Shown here piece after piece: positions 31,890 to 44,982 of a stretch of DNA of 64,000 bases (positions are counted from its first letter, which is position 1; each line of letters begins with the position of its first letter). The position numbers and the translations under genes were made by a program. The notes under the pieces were generated by a model. It ran no database searches, was not told the origin of the DNA, and worked only from the letters and a program-made list of their open reading frames with translations. Origin of the DNA: Lycium barbarum (Eukaryota; Streptophyta; Magnoliopsida; Solanales; Solanaceae); the NCBI RefSeq assembly GCF_019175385.1, contig NC_083345.1:5929205-5993204 (forward strand), written 5' to 3'.

Positions 31890-34813
31890 CTAGCAACACA
31901 TGCCCGTGCAATGTACAGGCCAAATATATCTATTCACTTTAATTAGCCAGTCTTTAAGGTTTGTATTTTGAAAATAACTTTTAAAAATATTCTAATTGTT
32001 ATTGTATATACAAAATGTATTTTATGTACTATCACTTTAGTTGTAATTAAAAGTCTTTGAGATGGAAAGAGTCAGACCTTTTTATCATTATCATGACAAT
32101 GAAAGTTGTTCATTGATGTAAAAGAAAATTAGGAAATAAATTTGTGTAGGAGAATTAAATTCAACTGCATATGTCTATTATGTTAAGAATGTAAAAAGTC
32201 AAAAGTGAACAAGTAAAAGTGCATGGATGAAATAAATTTGTGTAGAAGAATTAAAATTGAACTACATATGTCTATACATGAGAAGAGAATAAATATTCAG
32301 CTAGAAAATGAAAACTTAAAAGTGAACAAGTAAAAGTGCACGGAGGAAACAAATATGCCGGAAAATTAAATTTGAAATGCATACGTCTAAACATGAGAAG
32401 GGAATAAATAGTTGGTTCTAAATTTTTTCTTTTAAATTCTTCAATATTTTATATGTATACCGACAGGTTGATATCCATTTCAATTAAGTAACTGTTCAGA
32501 TCCAAACATAAGAATCATTTTGTTGTATATATAGGATTAAAATATTTTCATTAAATTAATTAAAAAATATATTAAAATTTTTTACATTCATTGTTACAAA
32601 GAAATCAAAATTAGAAAAATATATGTTATATCATTAATCACCAAATTTTAATTCTGAAATGAAAATATAAAGTAATACATTTTATAAATGTAAAGAAACA
32701 ACAATCAGAGACTGCAAAGGAGAGTAAATAAGTAAAGTATTGATAATGAAGGAAAACGGGGATAAATGTCACTCCTTCCCTTTACTTTTATTTGTCGACG
32801 TTAACATATCAAGGAAAAAACATCTTCTTCTTATTTTACCTCTCACGTTAATTATTCATTTCTAATCATTTTCTGAGGCTATTGAGACTATATACCAATA
32901 AATATGGATATTATGATAAAATATATACTTTATTTATTAATTTTCAAAGAACGTGAAAAGTCAAAAGTGAACAAGTTATGTATAGGGAGCATTAAAATAA
33001 CTTTTGGTACAAATGTCATTGTTATTGTTCGTCCTGTCTTCACATTTAAAGTAGACATATATTTTTAGTAATGTGGCCAAGTAATAAAGACGAAGGGAGT
33101 ACTTCATATTTTTAGTAATGTGGCCAAGTAACATGGGACGGAAGAAGTATTTCATTTATTAATTCTTAAATAACGTGAAAAGTCAAAAGTCAAAAGTAAA
33201 AGTGCACGGAGGAAATAAATATGTGTTGAAGAATTAAAATAGAAGTATACATGTGTATACATGAGAAAAGAATAAATATTCAGTGCCATGTCATATATCC
33301 ACATGGGATTTATTAATTCTCAAAGACTGTGAAAAGTAAAAAATGAACAAATTAAATTGCACGAAGGAAATAAATTTGTATAGGAGAATTAAAATTGAAC
33401 TCTATATGTCTATACATGAGAAGAGAATAAATATTCAAATAGAACACGAAAAATCAAAAGTGAACAAGTAAAAGTACACGGAGGAAATAAATGTGTCGAA
33501 TAATTAAATTTGAAGTGCATACGTCTATACATGAGAAGAGAATTAACTATTAAGTACTATGACACATGTCTACGTTAATATGGACGAAGGGAGTACTTCG
33601 TTTTTATTAATTCTTAAAGAACGTGAAAAGTCAAGTATAGTAATGTGGCAAAGTAATATGGAACGGAAGGAGGACTTCATTTATTAATTCTTAAATAACG
33701 TGAAAAGTCAAAATGAATAAGTAAAAGTGCACGGAGGAAATAAATATGTGTCGGAGAATTAAAATAGAAGTGCACACGTGTGTACATGAGAAGAGAATAA
33801 ATATTCAGCACTGTGGCATATATCCACGTGAGATTTATTACTTCTCAAAGAATGTGAAAAGTCAAAAGTGAACGAATTAAAGTGCATGGAGGAAATAAAT
33901 TTATGTAGGAGAATTAAAATTGAACTACATATGTCTATACATGAGAAGAGAATAAATATTCAGCTAGAACACGAAAAGTCAAAAGTGAACAAGTAAAAGT
34001 GCACGGAGGAAATAAATGTGTCGGAGAATTAAATTTAAAGTGCATACGTCTATACATGAGAAGGTAGTAAATATTAAGTATTATGATACATGTCTACATT
34101 AGATATAAAAATAGTTGAATAAAGTGTACAAATTATATAGCTCATGATATAAGAATTTAATGCGGGTATAATTCGTGAAGTTGTTGGTACAAGCTTGGGG
34201 AGCCGTGTTCGTTCCCCCAAGCCACTTATATATAATAGAAAAAAATATAATAGAAATGTAAAAAGACAAAAGTGAATAAGTAAAAATGCATGAAGGAAAT
34301 AAATTTGTATAGGAGAATTAAAATTGAATTGCATATGTCTACACATGAGAAGAGAATAAATATTCAGCTAGAACATGAAAAGTTAAAAGTGAACAAGTAA
34401 AAGTGCACGGAGGAAAATGTTAAGAATGTAAAAAGCCAAAAGTGAACAAGTAAAAGTGCATGGAAGAAATAAATTTGTGTAGGAGAATTAAAATTGAACT
34501 GCATACGTCTATACATGAGAAGAGAATAAATATTCAGCTAGAACATGAAAAGTTAAAAGTGAATAAGTAAAAGTGCACGGAGGAAATAAATATGTCAGAG
34601 AATTAAATTTGAAGTGCATATGTCTATACATGAGAAGAGAAATAATATTAAGTACTATGACACGTGGCTACATGGGATATAAAAATAGTTGGATAAAGTG
34701 TACAAATTATATAGCTCATGGTACAAGAATTTAATGCGGGTATAATTTTTACAGCCCATGGTACAACCATGGGCTGCTGTGTTCGTCCCCTTACGGGGCT
34801 TATTAATAATAGA
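31890..34813 (-). mobile_element. Helitron-like non-autonomous block, copy 2
   Basis: The minus-strand 3' end has hairpin GCCTGT...ACGGGC, then ATGTGTTG and CTAG before a T. Candidate 5' termini TCTATTATATATAAGTGGCT (34222-34239) and TCTATTATTAATAAG (34799-34813) suggest at least two nested members. The interior is an imperfect array of a few-hundred-bp unit containing 'gaagagaataaatattcagc', 'gaaaagtcaaaagtgaacaa' and 'gtgcacggaggaaataaatg', shared with 4909-7272. A Stowaway-like fragment lies at about 32785-33105. No replicase. Confidence 0.5.
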
Positions 34814-35171
34814 AAAGAGGAGAACATATTATTTGGGGCCGTAAGCAGACCAAGAAAACGATAAATGCTTCCAGCTTTTTGACGATTAATTTTATTTTAT
34901 CGTGAATTCGGACACGGAGTATCTAGGTTTTTAAAAAATAATATTTACATATTTAGAAATTCAATAAAAGTACAATAAGTGACAATAATTGAAAATTCGA
35001 AATATTTAAAATACATATAAAAAATTTACGGCTAATGATGGACAGAGGGAGTGAATTTACGGCTAGTGATGTTGGTCATGTGAAACACTTATTTAGACAC
35101 AATTTTTGTGACTTCTTTTGTTAAAACTGGTGCTCATATATATCTTTATCAACTTATATGAGTTGCTAGTG
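34814..35171. other. Spacer
   Basis: AT-rich sequence with a Stowaway-like half terminus near 35030-35055; nothing else recognised. Confidence 0.35.
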
Positions 35172-35979
35172 TTGTGTGAGGACCCACAGCTGGGCGCTGA
35201 CCATACTGTGAAACCCCTGGGTATCTGACCCCATGAACATGTGTACATGACATGACATACTTAGGTATTGTACGTGAGAGGGTGCTTAGCCAGTTCGATA
35301 TACGCTGCAGCGGCTGGGATCGAACCCGCGACCTTGCAGTCACCTTTACATTCCCCTGAGGGAATCGACTCTTACCAATTGAGCTAAAAAGGCAACTTTT
35401 TGTCGAGGATCCAGTGATCTGCACTGGGGTTGCCCTCTCATACATGACATGCATCTGCGCATGGACTACTGGGCCATTGTATGTGAAAGGGTGCTTAGCC
35501 AGCTCGAGAATACACGCTGCAGCGCCTCGAACCCGCGACCTTGCAGTCACTTTTGTCCCCCGAAGGAGCGCCTCTTACCAATTGAGCTGGCTAAGCACCC
35601 TTTCACATACAATGGCCCAGTAGTCCATGCGCAGATGCATGTCATGTATGAGAGGGCAACCCAAGTGCAGATCACTGTGGATCCTCGACAAAAAAGTTGC
35701 CTTTTTTGTGAGGACCCACAGCTGGGCGCTGACCATACTGTGAAACCCCTGGGTATCTGACCCCATGAACATGCGTACATGACATGACATACTCAGGTAT
35801 TGTGCGTGAGAGGGTGCTTAGCCAGTTCGATATACGCTGCAGCGGTTGGGATCGAACCCGCGACCTTGCAGTCACCTTTACATTCCCCTGAGGGAATCGA
35901 CTCTTACCAATTGAGCTGCATCATAGGGTCAGATACCCAGGGGTTTCACAGTATGGTCAGCGCCCAGCTGTGGGTCCTT
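35172..35979. mobile_element. Palindromic cluster with three tRNA-like modules
   Basis: The outer ends GAGGACCCACAGCTGGGCGC (from about 35179) and its reverse complement ending at about 35977 form inverted repeats of about 55 bp; a further direct copy of this end occurs at 35711. Inside, minus-strand tRNA-like modules lie at about 35310-35391, 35522-35590 and 35842-35918. Each has an A-box-like AGCTCAATTGGTAAGAG and a B-box-like GGTTCGATCC (the middle one decayed). The segment 35402-35506 is inverted at 35586-35694 around the middle module. Body words such as 'gtgcttagccag' repeat in both directions. This looks like tRNA-derived SINE sequences assembled in head-to-head order. It creates overlapping frames on both strands, which are not proteins. 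Confidence 0.6.
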
Positions 35980-38012
35980 ACATGTTGATTAATAAGCAAT
36001 ATTTAGTCCAGTGAAGTTGCTTATCAAGCATCTTTTACTCATATCTGTGCATATTTTGTTCATGTTTTAGAATAGCTTAGTAGATTATTTTTGACTAATC
36101 CACAAATTTTTAGAATTTTTAGAGTTGTTTTGAGCAGGTCGAGTTTTCAGAGTAGCCCCAAACCAGTAGTTGCTGCTGAAAAAAAAATCAGGTGACATCA
36201 CTTGCGAACCGCATGTCATGCCTGCGAGTCGCAGGTGCTGACAAAAAAAAAAGTTTCCCTCAAACTATTTTATGTTTTGTTTTGATTATGTGCAGTGAGG
36301 ACATTGCAATGTTTGTAGTTGGGGGTGGCATGTGGTAGCACATTATATTTTGGTTATGCATAAATTGTGCCCTTGCTGGGCTTTTGTCTTATATATGGAT
36401 ATTGTGTGCCCTTGCTGGGCTTTTGTCTTATATATGGATATTGTGTGCCCTTGTCGGGTTTGTTTTGTGACTGTTGGTGTGGCTGTGGATAGACCTTGTT
36501 GCAAATGGAACTTGCTCAAATTTTTGAAGATTTTGTTTTGTTGGCGTTTTGCGGATTAGTCACTTTTATTATTTTATTTTCTTTCTTAGCTTCTTTCATT
36601 AGTCTTGTAGTTTAGGTGTAGGTGCTCCTTTGAGGAAAAATGTGGAAACTCTTGGCTTGTTTGGTACTAATAGAGTTAGTCTCTTGCATGTGAAATTGAA
36701 ATGCGAATACCCCTCCATATTGTTTTGTGCAAGTTAAAAAGCAAGGTGCATAGGAAAGAATGATCTTTGTGACAACTTTTTGGCTCATTTGGTGACTCTG
36801 TACCTACTAGTTGTGTTTACTTTGGATTATGAGATATTGCACTAGTTGTTCTTGCTTAGAAAGTGAAATTGATCCATCTTAACTAGTTCATATGCCATGT
36901 GTGGTGAGTGTTTGTTGAATAATTCTTGTGTTTACTTTTATCATCTAGAACTTGTCCGGTTAGTCTTTCAATGCTAATTTTGATTATGTTGGTTGGAGAG
37001 ATGACCTTGGGCTATTTTTGTGATTTTTGAAAAAGCTTCTTTAGCCTTTCTAGCCTACCATTGCATAAATAATATCACTAGTAACCCCATTTGAGCCTAT
37101 GACCTTTTCTTTGATTGCCACATTACAAGCCTTTACCCTTTTGATGAAAAGTCTCCCTTTTGAACCTTTCCCTCCTTGAACATGAAATTGTGAATTTGAG
37201 GCCAAAAGCCTAAGTTGGGGGTGTTAGTGTTGCTTGAGAAGTGGTGAAGTTTGGTGTAGTGGAAAAGTCAAAAGAAAGGAAGAAAATTTGAAAAACACAA
37301 AAAGGTTGCAAACTTTTTGTGCCAAAAAAAAAAATCAAGAAAATGGTTGCACAAAAAGAAGTTGGAATAATTAGGGAAACTAGTATGCAAAGGAAGGAGT
37401 GATGTTTTGAAATGAAGAGGAAAGTGGACAAAAGGTATTGTGTAGTGTTCAAGGAGGGCGTAGTCACTTGTATCTCAATTACTTATCCTACCCTTCCCTA
37501 AGCTTACACTACAAGCTTAAAAAGTCCCTATGTGATCTCCCACCAAATGTTCTTGAGTTAGTGATGATTGAAAATAAGGGCAAGCTTATGATGTGATATT
37601 TGTTAGCACTAGAATTTCTTTGTTGAGTGTGAGTGACTTTGTGTATTTTTCCCTTGCGTTGTTGTTGTGAATATAGTGATTTTGGGACTTTCTTTCTTGT
37701 TAGGGCATATGAATTACGATAGATTGGTGATGTTGAAAAATTCCAAGTTGAGTCAAATGAGCATATCTAGTAAGCTAGTAGTTTTGAGTCACTTATTGAG
37801 GCTTGATTGTTGTCGCTTGATTGTTTTGAAACTCCATGGCATTCTTTAAATTGTATTTTGAAATGAGGCAATTATTTGGTTGAAGTTTCACATGCTTGTA
37901 GCCTAATTATTTGTACCAATCAAAGTCATGTTTTTGTGCTAAAAGTGGATCCTCATTGAGATTTTGGTTTTGATTTGCTTGAGGACAAGCAAAGACTTTA
38001 AGTTAGGGGTGT
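35980..38012 (+). mobile_element. 3' internal non-coding region of a Gypsy-type element
   Basis: Runs up to a purine-rich tract AAGTTAGGGGTGT (38000-38012) preceding an LTR start. No protease, reverse transcriptase or integrase remains. The section has the loose, T-rich plus-strand look of the long 3' untranslated part in large Gypsy elements, including 'aagcctaagttgggggtgtt' near 37206. Hairpin words TGCGAGTCGCAGG (36220s) are shared with the LTR. The left limit at the tRNA-like cluster is arbitrary. Confidence 0.45.
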
Positions 38013-38620
38013 TGATGTGCCGTGAAATTACGGGATATTCGATGCTAATTTCTTAAGATTTTGTAACTCTTCAAGCACTTTTGGTGTTACTTTTCGTGTA
38101 TTTATGTCGTTTTGTAGGATAAGATGTCCGGAGAGCATAACAGAGCAAAATGGACCAAAATGGAGCAAAATAGAGCAAAACAAGCCAAAATAGAAGAAGC
38201 GTGACCTGCGAGTCGCAGGTCACACATGCGAGCCGCATGTTCTGCAACAAGTTTGTACAGAGATTTGGAAATCTGAAGAAATAGGATGCAGCATCTGCAA
38301 GCATCACCTGCGAGACGCAGGTACCACCTGCGAGACGCATTCATGACTGTATGTGCTTCAAGTCATCTCTGTACATTGCAAGACCTGCCAGAGTTTTGCA
38401 CAACCTGCTAATTGCAGGTTGAACATGCGATACAACATGCGAGACGCACGTTGTGCACGCAGGGTATTTTGTCCAGATTTTGTTCCCGTTTTTGGAATGT
38501 TATAAATACTCTTTTAGGGTTTGTAAAACATATCTTTGGCCATTTTCATACAAGTTTTGGAGATTAGGTTCCTACACCACACTTTGGGGTTGAAGATTTG
38601 AAGATTTGGTTGAGCATTTC

Positions 38621-41600
38621 TGTTATATCCCGTATTTTTATACGTCGAGTTATTCGCAAGAGAATCGACTCAAGTTAAAGACGGGATCATTTTCGGGCAC
38701 GAAACAGAAAATCTTTAATTTCCGGTCTCTATTAGAAAATGAATTGTTTATGAATTTTACTTAGTGTAAAAATATTAATGAAAAGTTGGGATTAATTACC
38801 ATGATTAGATTATTAAGTGAGGATTAAAAATTTAATTATTCATTAAACAAGTCACTAGTGCACTAAGTGGGCCCCACCAAGACATGTGGCCAAATTTAAT
38901 TGGCTCAAGCCTTGAGTGGGAAACTTGTCACTCCTAGGGGCTGAAAATATAGTGAAAAATCTGTGCCCAAACCCTCATTTTCATCTTCCACAATAAGCTA
39001 GAGAGAGAGAAAAAAAACAAAAGCCATGGCATTCGGCCATGGCTAGCAAATTGGAGCTCAAATTTGTTGATCCAAAATCAAATTTTTCAAAGTATTCCAA
39101 CCAGTTAGGAAGGCTATAATAACGTGGATTAGTCATTTGGAGCAACAAGAACAAGTATTAGTTTATTTCACAACTTCTAGCCAAATTAAGAAGCCAACTT
39201 GTTAAGGTAAGATTTTGTTTTCTTTTGTTATAAGATTGGAGTTAATGATGTTGTAATGGATCTATTAAGTTGTATTATGTGAAGTTGGAAGTAAGAAAAA
39301 TTGTTTGATTAAAGTTGGCGTTAAAAGTGGGCGGATTTGGAGTTGTTTTAATTGGGTTGAGTTTGATTAGTGTTGTCATAATTATGGTATGATATTTGTA
39401 GATAATTTGTTTATGTTGAAGGGCTGGAAATATGGTTATTGACATGTATAGGGGCTGTTGTCAGTGGTAAAAATTACACTTGATTCCATGTGTTTGTAAT
39501 TTTGTGGAATAAAGGTCGAAAATTGTATTTCGATGTTGTAGTGTTGATGGACTGTTTTGGGTTTGCTATTGAAACGAAATTGAAGTAATTTCTTGTACAT
39601 GGATGGTTGTTGTTATTAATGTTATGGATTATGTGTAAAAGGTGAAAGGAAAGTTTAAATCATGTTAGAACTTGTTGTGAAATTAGAGCAGTTTCCTTGC
39701 ATATAATAGTTGATGTTGTTGTTGAAGTTGAAGTGGGCTGTGTGCTATAAACTTAGGTGAAATGATGCTTAATATTCTTGTACATGTATTGGAAATGGAT
39801 TGAATGTGTTGTAGTATGGATAAATGGATGAAAATCATGAAGTTTTTGTAGTTGTGTTGAAGCCGTGTGAGGGGACTGTTTTAGGGGGATTTAGGGACTG
39901 TTTTGTGTCACATTTTGATTGTTGTTGTTATGGACATTGTGGTGTATTGTATGCATGTTGAATATGTGAATTAAGGTGTTAAAGAAATGAATTATGTTGA
40001 AGCATACAAGCAGTCCAAAACAGTGGACTGTTTTAGTGCTAGAGGTGAAATTGTATGTGTTGAGTGTTGATTCTTGTTATGAACGTTTAGTGGAAGTGAA
40101 GCATAATGATTCAAGTTGAAATTGAGATGAATTGTGGGCTATTTGGAATGTTATGTGGGCTGTCCGGATTAGTATTGAACATATGATTATTGATGTTGGA
40201 TTGGTTGTATGTAGTTGGTTTGAATGCGAACGAAACGTCGTCTAAATGTTTGAAAGGGATTGTTAACGCTAAAATACATATTGAATTCCCTCGTAGACTA
40301 ATTGTAGCTCTTGATATCTTGATATAGGATAAGTACTATTGGGCAGCAAGTACAAGTTATAATACGACTAAACGCTAAAGGTATGTAAAGCGCAATCCTT
40401 CTTACTTTTGGCATGCCTTAGTTTTTACATAGGCTAGATTAGAGCCTTAAGGAAATTCCAAATCCGAAATCCGAGCATGATATGATCTATATATATATAT
40501 ATTCCTTGGCACTCTTATGTATGATTTGATGAAATATGAACCATTATGTTTTTGAAAGAAGTGATTTCCAAACTTTGTACAAAAAGGTTTCACTTTATTG
40601 AATTTCGTAATTTTTGGAATGCCATATCTTTCGCATAAAGGCTCGGATTGCTTTGATATGTTCGTAGAAGTTTGTATGGCGTATGATAAGTATGTTTTCC
40701 ATAGGCGGGCCTGGCTCGGGTCAATACCCGTCCGTGGGTCCCGCGACTTTCCTTTATGTAATTCGGACAACTTTTGAAGGAATTTGGTATGATTATCATT
40801 TCGAATTTCAAGTATGGTCATTTACTTATATTTGAGTCTATGATAATGATTTTATGCATATGGTTACTCATGACTCTGCTCGTGCGTTCTGTTATATCTT
40901 TCGCCGGTTGCCGGGCCGGTTCTGTTATCGTGCGCATTTTGGTATACTCCGGAGTTATGTTGTGTTTATGGTTCACCGAGCTACTCGCAAAAGAGGGTCG
41001 GGTTCCACATATATTTGGTGTTATGCTGTGTATGGCGTTATGTTGTGATGTGATATGTGACGGGGATAAGGAGATTTGAAACATTCTGGTGTTATGCTGT
41101 GTTATGGCGCCATCGACGGGCGGGCGACCATATTCTTCTGTACCCTACACATGACTTACATATTTTTGAAAGTAAACAAATTTTGATATGTTGGATTTAT
41201 ACTTATGTTCTGTACTACTATTTCGTTTATGCCTCAGATTTGTTTCTGTATTTTCTGCTTTGCATACTCAGTACATATTTCGTACTGACCCCCTTTCTTC
41301 GGGGGGGCTGCGTTTCATGCCCGCAGGTACAGACGTACAGTTTGGTGATCCACCAGTTTAGGACACCCTCTTCTGCTATTTGGAGTGCTCCTCTCATTTC
41401 GGAGCCTACATTTTGGTATATATGTTCGTTCGTCACATATGCATATATTTGTTCAGGGGTACGGCGGGGCCCTGTCCCGCCATATGTTTCTGTTGGTCTG
41501 TTTAGAGGTCTGTAGACGTATTTGTGGGTGTGTGTGCCTACTTCTGTACGGGTGTGTTTGGTATGATCTCATTCGTTATGGCAGCCTTGTCGGCGTGCAT

Positions 41601-41933
41601 TCGTATATGTGTTTTGGGCCGTTGTGCCATTTGATAGCCTTGTCGGCTTTTGATACATTTGATAGCCTTGCCGGCTTTTGATACATTTGATAGCCTTGCC
41701 GGCTTTTGATACATTTGACAGCCTTGTCGGTTTTTGATATATATATATATATGGTTGTGTTGAAATGCGTTTGAGACAGTTTGATATAATTAAAGGTAGC
41801 GTGTGACAATTGTGCCAGTATATGCTATATGTATGTGATTCGATTTGGATAAGTGTGTTACGAATTGATATGTTTGTCTGTCTGGGTGTCCAAGTAGGGC
41901 ACCAGTCGCGGCCCACGGGGTTGGGTTGTGACA
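38621..41933 (+). mobile_element. Solo LTR, Del/Tekay-like (3.3 kb)
   Basis: Begins TGTTATATCCCGTATTTTTA and ends GGGGTTGGGTTGTGACA, flanked by the exact 5-bp duplication ATTTC (38616-38620, 41934-41938). The start and the size fit the large LTRs of Tekay-type chromoviruses. No internal region or second LTR is present, so unequal recombination probably removed it. Coding-looking frames within (for example about 40450-41930) have no recognisable domain. A 28-bp minisatellite lies at 41627-41738. Confidence 0.85.
41627..41738 (+). repeat. 28-bp minisatellite in the solo LTR
   Basis: Four tandem copies of a unit close to TTTGATAGCCTTGCCGGCTT plus TTGATACA, with few substitutions. It sits near the 3' side of the LTR and generates a repetitive frame on the minus strand. 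Confidence 0.8.
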
Positions 41934-42540
41934 ATTTCTTAAACCTTTAATTCATTTCTTCAATTCCTTACTTTGTATTGTATATCTAAGTGTGTAGTAT
42001 TTATTTTCTTCACTTGAATCTTGTTTATGGAAATATTCTATGATTAAAGTGTTGGATGAAACCTTTGTTTTGCTTATGTATTGAATGATTTTTATTGCTT
42101 TGAAATGGGTCTTTGTCGATTTGATTAATCTTGTTCTTTAATGTTTCTTAAGGGATTAGCTAACCCTCAAACTCGCCCATTTACTTTTATTGAGCTCGGA
42201 AGAGGAAATCTAGGTTGAGAAAGATTAATTAACAAGAATTTGGGTCATTAAACCCATCTAATAACTTGAACTAGGAATAGGAAAGTTACTTGAGATTCAA
42301 TTGGTTGTGCTTGATATTACACTCTAAGGCTTGGAAAACTTAGAGTGAAATTCATTGATTTGGTTGGAAGACTTTCAATGAGATTTTAAAAACCATTATC
42401 TATTAACATAAACCCGCTCTTAGTTGTAATATCATAAAATATATTGGATCGTTACTTGAGAGTTCCTTGTATCCATGCTTGTGGCCATTGATCATTTTAC
42501 TTGCTTTCTAGGTTAGTTTACATTTCCGCATTAGTTATAA

Positions 42541-44407
42541 ATGAAGGGAATATATATACCTGATTAGGATAACTGAATTCTTTTTTCAAGTGAACAAACA
42601 AATATATTCTAGGTTATCGTACCATATTAATATTTTGACGATTCTTCGTTTGTAATTATAGCTCAAAAAATATATATCTCCATCTGCATATAATTGCAAT
42701 ACATATTACTTCGTATATAAGTAACAGAGAAATGACATAACAATAAAACAATATGAAAGTTTTTGCATCCTTAAATGTCACACTTATGAGAAAATGGGAT
42801 TCAAATAATGAAGAGAAGGCAAGGAATATAGTAATTAAATTCTTTATATAGAGGAAAGATCAGATTCAAATGTATCGATATCCTTACATAATCTTTACCC
42901 CCTACAAAGTTGATTCAAAAACTTTATCTTTCCAAATTTGTTTTCAAATTCAAATTTCAAAAAGTTAATCTCTCAATTGAAATTCAAAATAATGTATTGA
43001 TAAAAAAAATCATTTCTTAATGTTATAAATATTCCTTTCAAATTATCAAAAGATTACTTCACATATACAAATAAATTTTAGTTGTATTGGTAATACAAAA
43101 TAAATTTTAATACTTATCTTTAAAAAATTATAAAAAAAATTAGCCACATATTCTACCAATTCCGTGTAGATACTTGTGGCACCTGAAAAGAAAAAAAAAA
43201 TGGATAAGCACGTTAGAAAAACACAGCAACAACTTCAACAAAACCACATCAACAGCTGCACTGCAAGTGCTTGCAGAAATATTTTTTCATAGATTCAAGG
43301 ATGCGAGATGAACAATGCTCATACAATGCAGAAAAATTAAGATAACTGTAGATACATTTAGAAGTAATACGAAAATGGATTGTCTGCCTTCTCTTGATCT
43401 AGTACCAGTTATACTTCGTGTCACTTTTTGTAGCTATATTTTGCAATAAATACTTGGTCTATTGTGTACTGAAATATTTTCAAATTGATCTGACTATACA
43501 TATATATGAGGCTTCTAATTGATAATTGATAATTCTCCATAAAAAGGGTGAATTTGAATATATCTTTTGCTCTTTTCACGTTCTAAAGAGTCCCAGTCTT
43601 ACTTGGAGTAATTGCAAAGAGTTCTTCGTTGGCCTGCCACAACCATATGGTCCGCGTTGTGGTTTTCCGGTATTTGTTTTGAATTTTTGTTGCTATTTTC
43701 AAGTTGTAAAGACTCCTAAGTCTTGCCAACGTTACTTGTTTAATTTTCTTCGTTACTTTTTATTAAAAGAAATATGAAAAAAAAAAATAAGTACAAATAC
43801 CTATTAATTCGATTTCTTTTTTCAAATTTAAAAAGTTTATTGTTATCCTTATCCTAAGCAGATATGGCTATACAGGTAGTCCTACAAAAAACTTGGATAA
43901 GAGTGAATAGAATCTAAAAATAATATGGCATTAATTTATACAATTGGACCTGTCCATTTACATCTTGTGGATAGATAATCATTTTTTCACTTCATGTGAA
44001 TTGCTATTATTAAATACTTCATTAATCAAACATTTTAAGTGAACCATTTATGAACTACAAAACTATCCCACCTTCTATAAGATTCTGGATTAGAGAGTAT
44101 TGGAGTATGTCCTTTAAGCTTATAAGTTTTAATCTAAATGCTTAATAACAATGTAAATTTTCTAAAGACCTCTCTGTTGACAGTAAACTGTATACCTTAG
44201 TCTTTCAAATTTATATTTCCTTAGTCTAATTTAGATTCTAAGAACTCATTGCAATAAACGATTTAAAAACTTGATGTTTACATACATACAAATTCCTTAA
44301 TATAAGAAAGTCATACATATATGTAGAACTAAGAATAAATGGATAATGGATTATGTGGTACCTTTTCATCTTGTGGAAATAATTCGAATACACACCTGTA
44401 GAATTAA
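42541..44407. other. AT-rich region without recognised genes
   Basis: I see no gene, tRNA or defined repeat here. Confidence 0.4.
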
Positions 44408-44680
44408 GGACCCGTTTGGCCATGAGAAATATTCATTTTTTTCCAGATTTTTTTTCATTTTATTTGAAAATCAGCGTTTTGTCATGAAAATTACAAATAC
44501 AACTTGAAGTAGTATTTGAAATTTAAAAAACACCTAAAATTCAGTTTTCACTTTCAGTCCATTCAAACAACTAAATATTCTTTGCAAAAACTATAACCAA
44601 ACACAACTCCATCTTCAACTCCAACTTTAAAATTCCAAATAAAGTGAAATATTTGATTTTCATGGCCAAACGCCTACTAA
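44408..44680. mobile_element. TTTGGCCATGA-type MITE
   Basis: The ends GACCCGTTTGGCCATGAGAA and, in reverse, GTAGGCGTTTGGCCATGAAA are inverted. The body shares 'ttgaaaatcagcgttttg' and 'aaaactataaccaaacacaa' with the copies at 13500-13990. The target duplication is unclear; probably a hAT MITE. Confidence 0.6.
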
Positions 44681-44898
44681 GTCCGAAAGGATTTACAATA
44701 TTTGCCAGGTAGGATTATACAATACCTTTTCACCCTGGTTAATTTATCGTTTCTAGTCTCAGTAGTCCCACTTCACATCTTTAAAAATGTGCAATAATGA
44801 GAAGAAAAAAAGGATCAACAACTTGAAATGCATAAAAATAGAGATTACCAATTTTTTAGGGCCAAATTACCTTCAATATGTCTTGCCTTCCTGAGTAG

Positions 44899-44982
44899 CA
44901 CCTCTAATCTTGCTTCTTCCTATTGGCAAAATAGTTGATTGTCTAATCTTGCTTCTTCCTATTGGCAAAATAGTTGATTGTC
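44899..44982. repeat. Short tandem duplication of about 40 bp
   Basis: Two adjacent copies of 'ctaatcttgcttcttcctat' plus 'tggcaaaatagttgattgt'. Replication slippage is the simplest explanation. Confidence 0.8.

Larger units (their letters stand above)
38013..42540 (+). mobile_element. Gypsy-type LTR split by a younger solo LTR
   Basis: Starts TGATGTGCCGTGAAATTACG after a polypurine tract and has a TATAAATAC core promoter at 38501-38509. At 38190-38460 there are many short GC words of the type ACCTGCGAGTCGCAGGT that can fold. The LTR resumes at 41939 after the nested insertion. The right end, near 42540, is a guess; I found no clear terminal CA. Without the insertion the LTR would be about 1.2 kb. 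Confidence 0.5.

Noticed and set aside
35149..35988. Overlapping frames of 60-133 aa on both strands
   Set aside because: Palindromic tRNA-like repeats lack stops on both strands by chance; the same peptides reappear in opposite frames.
40447..41934. Cluster of frames up to 152 aa
   Set aside because: All lie inside the solo Del/Tekay-like LTR, on both strands, with no domain; some are created by the 28-bp minisatellite.
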